From contig OZ020592.1 of assembly GCA_963971535.1 (NCBI GenBank), forward strand, positions 124,512,640 to 124,576,639: a stretch of DNA of 64,000 nucleotides, read 5' to 3'. The notes under the pieces were generated by a model that was not told where the DNA came from, made no database searches, and was given only the letters and a program-made list of their open reading frames with translations. The translations under genes were made by a program, and so were the position numbers. This document shows positions 55,341 through 64,000 of this stretch, piece after piece. Numbering within the stretch: the first letter of the stretch is position 1; every line of letters begins with the position of its first letter. The DNA is from Notolepis coatsorum. Its lineage: Eukaryota > Chordata > Actinopteri > Aulopiformes > Paralepididae.

Positions 55341-57264
55341 GGCCCTCATTCATCAACGTGTTCTACGCACAGATCTGTGCTTACCCTGTGCGTACGATCA
55401 TTTCTAAGCAAAGAGTGGGATTCATCAATTTCGATTTGAACTTGACTCCGTGCTTACATCTACGCACAGGTCAGACCAGGCGTACCTGACGCCCAGTGGT
55501 AGAATATCGTTACTACGCATAAGCACTCCTCAGTCCTGCATTAGTTTCAAGGCGGAAATAAGCTTCCGTGCATTAGTGTTCAACTTCTGTATGACCCGTA
55601 ATTCATTATAGTTCATTGTAAAATAGCGACAGTAGTGTAATTATAACGGGCTCACACGCGAACAAGAGGTTGGCCTGCTTGTTTGGCACGGGGGGGCAGA
55701 CGCAAAACACCAACCTCCAAACGCGATTAGATATTGTTTCAAATAAAAAGCAAATTATTTTGTGTGTCATGTTTCCAAATAAGATTGGTCACGAAATGCT
55801 TTCTACTTCAATTTGTTGGTTAGAATAGATGACCTCCGTTGAAACTTCACTGAGACTAACAGTCTATTTGTGAGCTCCCGCACAGATGTGATGATAATAA
55901 TAATAATAACAATAATAATAATAGCTTCATTTTATATAGCGCCTTTCAAGAGACCCAAGGTCGCTTTACATAGATAGGGGGGGGGGAATAACAAAGTAAC
56001 AAACATAGTGGACAGACACACAACATATATATATGATGATGGAATTCATTCAAGATCCTCTCCACCCTCGGGTCTTTGCCACCGCGGCACGGTCCATCGT
56101 GATATTGGAGATGGATCGACCAATAGACTGTTACTGTAGCTGTCAAAGCTCCATCACAAATGCAGTTATGTGAATAGAAAGGGATTCCACTCAGTCAATG
56201 TTGCGATGCGCATTTGCCTGATACATGTTATTGCTGGATGCCGGGAGGAAGGCGATGCTGAATGTTTTCAATTCATTAAATAAAACGGATACTTTTTGCA
56301 AGGGTTTACTGACTGTCATACAAATGATCAACCAACTACATACTGTAACTTTTCAGTGCACGTTCTTATTTACATTGTGACAACAGCCTTGTGAGTTCCC
56401 GCAGTGACCCGCACACAGACATGATGGAATTCAAGTTCATGTTTGTATTGATCACATATAGGCAGGCTACACATGGCGTATCGGCTACATCATACATGGC
56501 AGTAAGATTCATTGTTCTTGTATAGCTCGTATTATTGTTTATGTAGGCTACCCAATACTGACATCAAAATGGATTGTAGTATGCCTCTAGAAATCATATG
56601 CAGCAGGTAGAAAATTGACGGGAGATCCATCGCGATTTGGAATCAAATTGAGGAGAACTTTAATCCCTGGTATTAATCAAACAACACGGGGAAAGGCAGT
56701 CATATTCCAGCGCGGTCTTTATTAGCCGACAACAAAATAGATGCCTCTAAAAATCATATAGCCAATCGAACACAACTAATAAAGGCATTCATATTACAGC
56801 ACGGTTATAATGACACACAACCAACGCCAAACAGTGGTCAACGAGCTGTCTTTATTAGTATTTTGAGCTGTCCAGGCAGAATTGCAGCAATGGTCTTAGG
56901 GAGCCGTTGATATCTGACATCACCGTTTACAAATCCGCCTTTTATTTATCCCATAATACGCGATAGTGTCTTCTTGGTTCGACAGCAGTGAATTCTCCGT
57001 GGAGTTTCTCAGAGTCCCGCTCGGGTCGGTCCATTATTTCACATCCCATGGGGGGTGTTTCCTCATTTTCATGACCATATATGGATAATCATGCACGAGC
57101 ATTGACGGTAGAACAAAGTGGTATTCATCAACACGGAGGAGCATAGAGCCTGCGTACGCACTGTGTGATGAATCCCGACTTCCCTGTGCGTACACTAGTT
57201 CTACATTCCGTGCTTACGTGTGGAAATAGAAATGTTCTACGCACACTATTGATGAATGAGGGCC
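55341..57264 (+). mobile_element. 1.9-kb non-autonomous DNA transposon, TSD CTG
   Basis: GGCCCTCATTCATCAA is exactly inverted at the right end, and CTG flanks both sides (55338-55340 and 57265-57267). TGCGTAC / TCTACGCACA words are clustered in both 150-bp subterminal regions. A 3-bp duplication with such ends suggests the PIF/Harbinger superfamily. No transposase. A separate repeat with a TATATAGCGCCTTTCAAGAG core lies inside at about 55890-56150. Confidence 0.82.
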
Positions 57265-57267
57265 CTG

Positions 57268-58190
57268 GTGAGAGGCAAGTGGAAACGACTGAAGGTTCCC
57301 ATGTCAATACTGGGGGATCTCGACCACTGGGGGAGGACTGGTACCCTCACCAGCGGGATCTCCATGGGCAGCAGGCTATCACATGTCACGGTCTTCACAG
57401 ACGCCACCCTCACAGGATGGGGGGGGACGTGTCGGACCAACGCAGTAGGGGGCAGCTGGACGTGCCATGCTACCCGGTCTGTACTGCATATCAATGTGTT
57501 GGAATTGAAGGCGGTCCTTCTGGTCCTCAAGCGGCTCGGCCACCTGGTGGTGGGCGAGCACGTGTTGGTCAGGATGGACAACACGACGACAGCGTCGTAT
57601 ATCAACAGACACGGTGGAGTACGCTCCATCCGTCTGCACCGGGCGGTGGTTGAGCTCTGGCTATGGGCGTCTCTCAATCTGCGCAGCCTGAGGGCGCTCT
57701 ACATCCCTGACAAGCAGAATGTGGGCGCAAATGTGATGTCGCGGGGCGGTCCACATTCCGACAAATGGGGACTACGTCCAGACATAGTCAGACAAGTCTG
57801 GGACCGGTTCGGGGAAGCCACGGTGGATCTGTTTGCGAGCAGACAGTCTTACCAGTGCCCCTTATGGTTCTCGGTCAGTCGGGGGGACAATCCTCCCTTG
57901 GGGGTGGATGCCTTCTCAATGTATCCATGGCCGCCCGGGATTCTGTACGCGTTCCCCCCCATACATCTGATAGCTCAGCTGTTGGAGCGGATACGTCGGG
58001 AGCGCAAGACTTTGATCCTGATCGCACCGGAACGGGGCACGGCTGTGTGGTTCCCGGTCCTGATCCAGCTCTTGGTAGCCCCGCCATGGCCTGTTCCTTG
58101 GTCATCGCGGGCCCTCTCTCAGGCACACGGGTCTCTGTGGCTGTTCCCTGTTCTGGAACAGCCACTGATGGTTTGGCTGTTGAGGGGGTG
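57268..58190 (+). pseudogene. DIRS RNase H and methyltransferase-like region
   Basis: TVFTDATLTGWGGTCRT (first Asp), LHINVLELKAVLLVL (Glu) and VLVRMDNTTTASYINRHGG (Asp) are RNase H motifs at 57390-57620; LYIPDKQNVGANVMSRG ends the domain. VDLFASRQSYQCPLWFS then DAFSMYPWPPGILYAFPPIHL and KTLILIAPERGTAVWFP match the segment annotated as a Dam-like methyltransferase domain in DIRS elements. The frame is open throughout this stretch. Confidence 0.85.
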
Positions 58191-58519
58191 AGTCTGGAGG
58201 GGATGGGTCTTGACCCTTCTGTGGTCAACACCATCCGAAACGCGCGTGCTCCCTCCACTATCGCGGTTTACGCGGGTAAGTGGCGTACTTTTCAAGAGTG
58301 GTGTAAGGTGGGGGGCTGGGACCCGGTGTCCTGCCCCCTGGACGATGTCCTTTCCTTCCTTCAGTCTATTTTGGGTAGACGGTGAGGGTATACGCCGCAG
58401 CTATATCCTTTTGTCATGTGGGTTTTGAGGGTGTTACATTGTTCAGCCACCCTCTTGTGAAACGTTTCCTGCTTGGCGCTCGGCGTCTCAAGCCGGTGGA
58501 ACGTTCTCTGTCTCCGAGT
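58150..58519 (+). pseudogene. DIRS tyrosine recombinase, N-terminal part only
   Basis: The SAM-like core-binding domain is visible: VNTIRNARAPSTIAVYAGKW, FQEWCKVGGWDP, DDVLSFLQSILGRR. After a frameshift at 58383 come VYAAAISFCHVGFEG and HPLVKRFLLGARRLKPVER. The sequence then stops at 58519 and runs directly into the inverted repeat. The catalytic domain with Arg, His-x-x-Arg and Tyr is absent, so the recombinase cannot be active. Confidence 0.85.
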
Positions 58520-58520
58520 T

Positions 58521-58599
58521 GAGACGCGATTGGCCAGTATGATAATATAACTAAAGGTTATCCTATAACCTAGTTATATGAATACTGGCTGAGCGTCTC
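58521..58599 (+). repeat. 79-bp palindrome at the DIRS right end
   Basis: The arms pair GAGACGC/GCGTCTC, CCAGTAT/ATACTGG, ATATAACTA/TAGTTATAT and AGGTTAT/ATAACCT around a CCT centre, with small asymmetries. It combines the inverted terminal repeat with a second copy, reminiscent of the internal complementary region of DIRS elements. Confidence 0.88.
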
Positions 58600-58653
58600 A
58601 CTCCCGGACCCGGTGATTTTTGCCGAATGTCTTCCCCGGTCTATCTCCCATTC

Positions 58654-58659
<6 letters not shown>

Positions 58660-58702
<43 letters not shown>
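58660..58702 (+). repeat. (TC)n microsatellite
   Basis: About 20 TC units, followed by two small hairpins (CTACCGG-ACTG-CCCGGTAG; ACTTGTCC-GAAA-GGACAAGT at about 58741-58761). Confidence 0.9.
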
Positions 58703-58704
<2 letters not shown>

Positions 58705-58799
58705 CGGACTGCCCGGTAGCAAAAACCTACAAAAACATAACTTGTCCGAAAGGACAAGTAACATTTAAAATACTAACTTTCCATCTTAACGTTAAAACA

Positions 58800-58884
58800 A
58801 ACCATCATAACCGTGTTGCTGTTTCTATCAGGATGGGTGGTTTGGTGTAGCCACAAACATCGTGTTGCTGTTTCTATCGGGAAT
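58800..58884 (+). repeat. 48-bp minisatellite, left part
   Basis: Units of CGTGTTGCTGTTTCTATC, AGGATGGGTGGTTTGG and TGTAGCCACAAACAT; the same array continues at 61750-62027. Confidence 0.88.
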
Positions 58885-59200
58885 TGTGGGATATTGTGGA
58901 TATCCTGAAGAATGTACTCAGTCAACCGAGATCAAGATAATAAGGTTTATTATCCAGACAGATAGAATTATATACATAGTAGTTAGAGAGAATGGCTGAG
59001 GGGCTCGCCTCAGGTGATTAGCTGAATGACCCAGGTGGAGACCTGGATTGTGGTCGGGAGGAGCCTTATATAGTTAAAAGGGGGGGGATGTGGTCCCATT
59101 TGATAGGTCAAATGGGTGGGGGAGGGGCACACAGGTAAGGGGACACAGGGGAGGGGAATGTCTTTACATGAGAGTTGGGGAATCATTATATTATTCCACA
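58885..59200 (-). repeat. LTR-like direct repeat, left copy
   Basis: 316 bp with TGTGG...CCACA ends. On the minus strand it contains AACTATATAAGGC (TATA-like) and ATAATAAACC (poly(A)-like), in LTR order. Purine-rich GATGAAGAGAAAAGTGAG precedes it on that strand. The copy at 61432-61749 is nearly identical. Confidence 0.65.
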
Positions 59201-60619
59201 GTTACTCACTTTTCTCTTCATCATGTGGGTGAGATTAATGTATAATATACCAGGATTATTTGGAACAGGTAAAAGTGAATAGATATGGTAAAAGAATGGG
59301 ACCGATGTAATCCATCGGTTATCAGATAATGAATGAAATAGAAAACAATTAACATAATGAAAATGTTGGCCATTGTGATTTGTTGGTTAACTGGATTAAT
59401 GAGTGAAAATCAATTCAAATCCGTGGTTGGCATAACGGTTTAAAATAGAAATATTTACATAAGTGATTCATGACATGATTGACTGGACTAAAGTCTGTGT
59501 TATTTTGATATCAGAGATGTGGGATGTGGGAATATCACCCTTTTCTTTTATTAATAATGGTCTGATTTAACCACTCAAATACCTATATCAATGAGTGGTC
59601 CTCAACTCTGATATCAAACAACAATTAACATACTCATTAGAAGCTATAGCTGTGCATATATCTTGGCCTACCTCCAGTCTCTCACGTCGTGACTCAGACA
59701 TTTAAGTGGTAACTATGTGTCTTCATGATAATATCTATGGGAGCTAAGATCATGGTTGTACACATACAAACATAGTAATATTTACAATAGACATTACCTT
59801 AGTGGCTAATGTGTCAAAAATAAAATTGAAAACCGTTAACCTAGTGGTTAATAAAAAACTAACATGATTGATTATGGGAAAATGTTCAAAAATATATATA
59901 TATATATTCACAATTTATAATGATTCTTGATGAAATTACTTAAGATCCAGTTGTATTTAACATGAGTTTGAGTGTCACTTTCATCTGTGATTGTCTCAGT
60001 TTTGTTGGTCTTTACTTAGAATCAGACAATTTTATCCATTTCTTCTCTATAATTGAGGAGTTAAAACGTCCTATGCATCGCTCCTGTATGTAATTCTAGT
60101 GCATATACTATCAACTGTCCACCATACAGGTGCAAAACAACAACGTTACATGTCCTCTTCCATGAGTGAACAAACCAACTGATTCTTTCTTGTCTAACAA
60201 TACAATTTTGTAACTTAAGTAATTCAAATGTGATGCAATGTGATCATGTGACCACTTCTTCCTTCAGAAATGCATTTTTTTTGCTCATTATTACGTAATG
60301 CTATCTCAATGATTTCATTTCATCACATTCCTAGTTCATCTTTTTTTTTTTTTTTTTCAGGTGCATATAACATTGTGAAGTTGTTCTTGTTTGTGAAGGC
60401 ATGAATCTGACAGATGTCGCTTCGATGTTGACAAGCTGTTCTCTGCCAGGGGTGCGTCCTTCTGTGGTGGTCTTGATGTGTGTTGAATGTATCGTACATT
60501 CAGTTGATGTTTCTGTGAGTCTGTCGTGTGGCAGCGCCAGACAGTAAGACAGTAATCTAAAAAAAATAACAATGTGGACAGGCCTGTTTTACTGCACGTG
60601 TTAGGCGTTTCTCGTGTGT
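59201..60619. other. internal DNA of the LTR-like structure
   Basis: The first about 180 bp (59201-59380) recur at 61253-61431. The rest shows no gene I recognise; a T run lies at 60342-60357. Confidence 0.45.
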
Positions 60620-61156
60620 TCAGGTCGCCATCCACTCCTTGTGTATCTCGTCACAGGTCACAGGGTCACCGGTAGCAGTGGGGCGGTCGACTATAGTGAC
60701 CTTGCAGACTCTTTTCCTGGAGCCTGTGTTGTTCTCCACCACTATCACATATCTTCCACTGTGCCCACGCTTGGCCTTCATCAGGCCCAGAGACATGGTG
60801 GTCAGGGGGTTCTTGAACGTGTTGTGCTGGCTTCGCTGTCCTCTCCTCGTCATTGCGGTACCACTTGATGGAGGGCGAGGGTTTGCCGGTGTAGTGGCCA
60901 GTCAGCAGGACGTTCTCTCTCACCGGATGACAATCTTATCATCGGAATCCACCTTGATGGTCGGGGCTCTAGTTCCCTTCTGCAGGTGATGGGTTTGGTC
61001 TGCCGTGGGCCGCCGGGGTGAGGCCGCATGTCGTCCTTCCTGTCTATGCTCCCCTTCCTTGGGGACGTCTGTGTTGTGTGGGCTGGGTTGGATGGCGGCT
61101 CTCCCACGGTTGCTGTCGTCGCCCTGGTTGTGTCCGCAGCTCCTTGGCGGTGTCCT
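60620..61156 (-). pseudogene. titin-like Ig/Fn3 gene fragment, broken
   Basis: Minus-strand pieces in several frames read TIKVDSDDKIVIR, then VRENVLLTGHYTGKPSPSIK with WYRNDEE, then TTMSLGLMKAKRGHSGRYVI and VVENNTGSRKRVCKVTIVDR, ending at DEIHKEWM. This is an I-set immunoglobulin domain (WYRN core, GRY-x-x-x-x-EN tail) followed by the start of a fibronectin III domain, the order typical of titin A-band repeats. Upstream VGEPPSN may be the end of the previous Fn3. A TGA and at least two frameshifts break it. It probably derives from a titin-family gene; other giant muscle proteins (twitchin-like, myosin-binding protein) are possible. Confidence 0.75.
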
Positions 61157-61431
61157 AGGTCAAATGGGTGGGGGAGGGGCACACAGGTAAGGGGACACAG
61201 GGGAGGGGAATGTCTTTACATGAGAGTTGGGGAATCATTATATTATTCCACAGTTACTCACTTTTCTCTTCATCATGTGGGTGAGATTAATGTATAATAT
61301 ACCAGGATTATTTGGAACAGGTAAAAGTGAATAGATATGGTAAAAGAATGGGACCGATGTAATCCATCGGTTATCAGATAATGAATGAAATAGAAAACAA
61401 TTAACATAATGAAAATGTTGGCCATTGTGAT
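61156..61431 (-). repeat. partial LTR-like repeat plus 180-bp flank
   Basis: 61156-61252 repeats the 59104-59200 end of the LTR-like unit and 61253-61431 repeats 59201-59380, so the 3' junction of the element occurs twice. Confidence 0.85.
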
Positions 61432-61749
61432 TGTGGGATATTGTGGATATCCTGAAGAATGTACTCAGTCAACCGAGATCAAGATAATAAGGTTTATTAT
61501 CCAGACAGATAGAATTATATACATAGTAGTTAGAGGGAATGGCTGAGGGGCTCGCCTCAGGTGATTAGCTGAATGACCCAGGTGGAGACCTGGATTGTGG
61601 TCGGGAGGAGCCTTATATAGTTAAAGGGGGGGGGGGATGTGGTCCCATTTGATAGGTAAAATGGGTGGGGGAGGGGCACACAGGTAAGGGGACACAGGGG
61701 AGGGGAATGTCTTTACATGAGAGTTGGGGAATCATTATATTATTCCACA
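61432..61749 (-). repeat. LTR-like direct repeat, right copy
   Basis: 318 bp, TGTGG...CCACA; differs from the left copy by a longer G run (about 61626) and a few substitutions. Confidence 0.7.
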
Positions 61750-62027
61750 GTGGTTTGGTGTAGCCACAAACATCGTGTTGCTGTTTCTATCGGGATGTGT
61801 GGTTTGGTGTAGCCACAAACATCGTGTTGCTGTTTCTATCGGGATGGGTGGTTTGGTGTAGCCACAAACATCGTGTTGCTGTTTCTATCAGGATGGGTGG
61901 TATGGTGTAGCCACAAACATCGTGTTTCTGTTTCTATCAGGATGGGTGGTTTGGTGTAGCCATAAACATTGTGTTGCTGTTTCTATCAGGATGGGTGGTT
62001 TGGTGTAGCCACAAACATCGTGTTGCA
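61750..62027 (+). repeat. 48-bp minisatellite, about 6 copies
   Basis: Units GGTTTGGTGTAGCCACAAAC plus ATCGTGTTGCTGTTTCTATC and GGGATGGGT. The LTR-like structure lies inside this array. Confidence 0.92.
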
Positions 62028-62039
62028 TTTACAGGACAG

Positions 62040-63245
62040 TAACAACAACAATAGGAGCAACAATATGTGGGTATATATATACGCCGTTGGTAAATCTGTT
62101 GTAAATATGTAAAATAAAGTAGTAAAGGCCCCTACAATGTAGACAGGCTTACCAAGAAAAACAAAAAACAAACCAAAAAACTTTCAGAGACATTGAGAGA
62201 TACAAAATGACCCCAACACAACATTATTAGAATGTAGCAAATAGAGAGATCACTGAAATGGTCATTCAATCAAGATCTCCCAGATAGTCCAGAAAAGGCT
62301 GCTGAATTGTATAGAAACGATCATCAACCCTGTTCCTTAGTGAATAAGTCACCTTTCCTAGAGGGATACAGCTCTTCACCTCTGAGAGCCACATCCCAAA
62401 TGACAAAGGGAGATCTGACTTCCACTTTGCTGCGATACATATTTTGACAATGACCAGGAGGAGTTCTGTAAGCTTGATGGAATGACTGTGTGTAAGGTTG
62501 GAGTTTGTAATGTTACCATGAAGGCATAATTCAGGATCTGTTCTGAGGCAGAATTGTTACAATAGCTGATAATCCATTTTCCCACTGATAAATCCCTAAA
62601 CGGGTGGACCTCGCAGGCGGTCCAAAGTGACATCAGACTCCACCTCCCTATACAATACCAAGTGGAGTGAAGGAACGTGCCCTCCTCCTGACCACACCTA
62701 AAACAGAGGGGCGAGATACTAGGGTTGAACCCATGTAGCTTGGAGTGGGTAAAATAGACCTGATGTAGAAAAATGAATTGAATCAATCTATATCTTGAAT
62801 TTAGTGTGCATGAGACACCCTCCCTACATAGGTCCTCCCAGAGATCCGGATCGATTTCTGTGTCTAAATCTCTCTCCCATCAAGTCCTAGACCTATCAGG
62901 TTCAGTGGTCGGTAGAGAGGGTAACAAGGTGTCATAGACTCGAGAGATGGTTCTCACCATCCTTTGACCACAATGAAAAAGAATTTCAATGGGAGATTTT
63001 CCTGGTAGTTTCCATTGACCTTGAGTGTTAACCCTCACAAAATCTCTCAGTTGCCGGTATTTAAAGAAATCTCTTCCAGGAAGTTGATATTCCTCTTTTA
63101 ATTGCTGAAAGGACATAAAAACCTCATCTTTATAACAATGTTCCAGTCGAGTGATACCTTGTAAAGACCTGACTCAAAGTCTCTATTCTGGTATAAGACT
63201 ATTTCCCCATAGGGGAGTTTTAGGGGACAGAGGGCTATTGTGTCT
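62040..63245 (-). pseudogene. L1-like LINE ORF2 C-terminal fragment
   Basis: MSFQQLKEEYQLPGRDFFKY, RQLRDFVR and VYDTLLPSLPT (62880-63116) and, after a frame change, IQFIFLHQVYFTHSKLHGF, LCFRCGQEEGTFLHSTWYC and SLWTACEVHPF (62376-62786) match the layout of the L1-like C-terminus at 41990-42560, including the Cys-x-x-Cys / His motif. The 3' UTR reaches about 62040. Confidence 0.8.
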
Positions 63246-64000
63246 GAATACTAGGACCGCTACTCTTCCTAATTTATGCAAATGACATGTCGTCAGCCTG
63301 TGACTGCAACTTGTTCCTGTTTGCGGACGACTCAGCCCTGCTGGTCTCTGACAAGAACAAGTTGCAGGTTGAAAAAACCCTCAGCTCGGAACTAGGCAAA
63401 ATCTGCATATGGCTCGCTGATAACAAACTATCATTACACATGGGCAAAACAGAGTCCATTCTTTTCGGTTCAAATAACAAACTCAGCAAGACCGACGGCT
63501 TCTCAGTTACAGTGGGTGACAATATTGTCACAAGGAAAGACGAAATTACCTACCTGGGTTCCATCCTAGAGGCAAATCTTTCCTGTGACAAAATGGCATC
63601 CAATGTAATAAAAAAAGTCAACCAACGAACTAGATTCTTGTACCGGATCTCCTCTCTGGTAAACAAGAATACCCTGAAGACTCTGGCAGGAGCACTCATT
63701 CAAGGGTACTATGACTATGCGTGCACCTCATGGTACCAAAGCACCTCAAAGGCGCTTAAAACAAAATTACAAACATCACAAAACAAACTGGTCAGACTAC
63801 TACTTGACCTGAACCCCAGAACCCACCTCACCCCTGCCCACTTTGACAACCTAGGATGGCTTAGAGTAGATGACAGAGTACAGCAACTTGCAATGGGCCT
63901 GGTCTACAAGATACCCTATACGACCGGGGTACCCATGTACATGTCAAAATACTTCCCAAAGGTCAGTGAATACCACAACCACTACACCAGAGGAAGCTCA
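63246..64000 (+). pseudogene. 5'-truncated jockey-superfamily LINE, second copy
   Basis: It is near-identical to 38160-38910: FADDSALLV, ITYLGSILEANLSCDK, HLTPAHFDNLGWLRVDD. This copy retains the bases around STSKALKTKLQTSQNKLV that the first has lost. It starts at ACTAGGACCGCTACT and runs off the right edge. Confidence 0.9.

Larger units (their letters stand above)
51792..58599 (+). mobile_element. DIRS-type tyrosine-recombinase retrotransposon, defective
   Basis: A 31-bp left terminal sequence (51792-51822; GTTATATTATCATACTGGCC then AATCGCGTCTC) is found exactly inverted at 58521-58551. Order: gag, RT, RNase H, methyltransferase-like region, start of the tyrosine recombinase, palindromic end. 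No flanking duplication is seen, as expected for DIRS integration. It is interrupted by a hAT MITE and a Harbinger-like element. The catalytic part of the recombinase is missing. Confidence 0.9.

Noticed and set aside
60620..61156. A functional Ig-domain gene
   Set aside because: Stops and frameshifts break the domain within 550 bp, and no splice sites or flanking domains are present.

Overview
The window reads as teleost fish DNA. The only host gene I can place with confidence is the 3' end of a growth hormone receptor gene (ghr) on the + strand. It consists of the box-1 exon (424-493), a middle cytoplasmic exon (40619-40842) and the terminal exon (44799-45531). Phases agree across the joins and the stop is at 45529-45531. 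The extracellular, transmembrane and earlier exons must lie left of the window. The intron between the first two exons is about 40 kb and is almost wholly transposable elements and simple repeats. The exons themselves are bordered by microsatellites: a (CCT)n acceptor tract, a roughly 460-bp (GTGA)n array that starts at the splice donor, and a roughly 300-bp (CT)n acceptor tract.

Layout. 1-4 kb: ghr exon, L2-type LINE tail, hAT remnant with a BED-finger piece, a TIR MITE and minisatellites. 4-7.3 kb: a 3-kb CR1/L2/Rex1-like LINE (minus) with endonuclease and reverse transcriptase, broken by frameshifts. 7.8-21.4 kb: a nested composite. An old L1-like LINE (minus; ORF1 at 20.4-21.4 kb, ORF2 at 8.8-11.1 kb) is interrupted by a TTAA-flanked MITE, a near-intact 8-kb BEL/Pao retrotransposon (11338-19404, TSD CCACC), a tRNA-headed SINE, and an LTR relic that itself carries an hAT MITE. 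22-37.6 kb: LINE tails, microsatellites, four TTAA-flanked MITEs in total, several hAT MITEs with 8-bp duplications, two solo LTRs and three more SINE copies. 38-44.4 kb: 5'-truncated LINEs, the two downstream ghr exons and a solo LTR. 45.5-51.8 kb: hAT MITE, a 27-copy minisatellite, tetranucleotide repeats and telomere-like DNA. 51.8-58.6 kb: a DIRS-type retroelement with inverted ends, interrupted by a hAT MITE and by a 1.9-kb Harbinger-like element. 58.8-62 kb: LTR-like direct repeats around a broken titin-like Ig/Fn3 gene fragment. 62-64 kb: LINE fragments.

Most notable points. (1) The BEL element has nearly identical LTRs and an uninterrupted gag-pol reading frame, yet its integrase has been removed in frame. 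(2) The DIRS element independently lacks the catalytic half of its tyrosine recombinase. (3) TTAA MITEs share one architecture, a doubled terminal module with an internal palindrome or dyad, while the actual sequences differ from copy to copy. (4) A splice donor appears to have expanded into an array of overlapping donor-like motifs. (5) A titin-like fragment sits, in sense orientation, inside an LTR-like structure. No rRNA gene, functional tRNA gene, CRISPR array or bacterial-type operon is present. All family assignments come from motif reading, and no database search was run.
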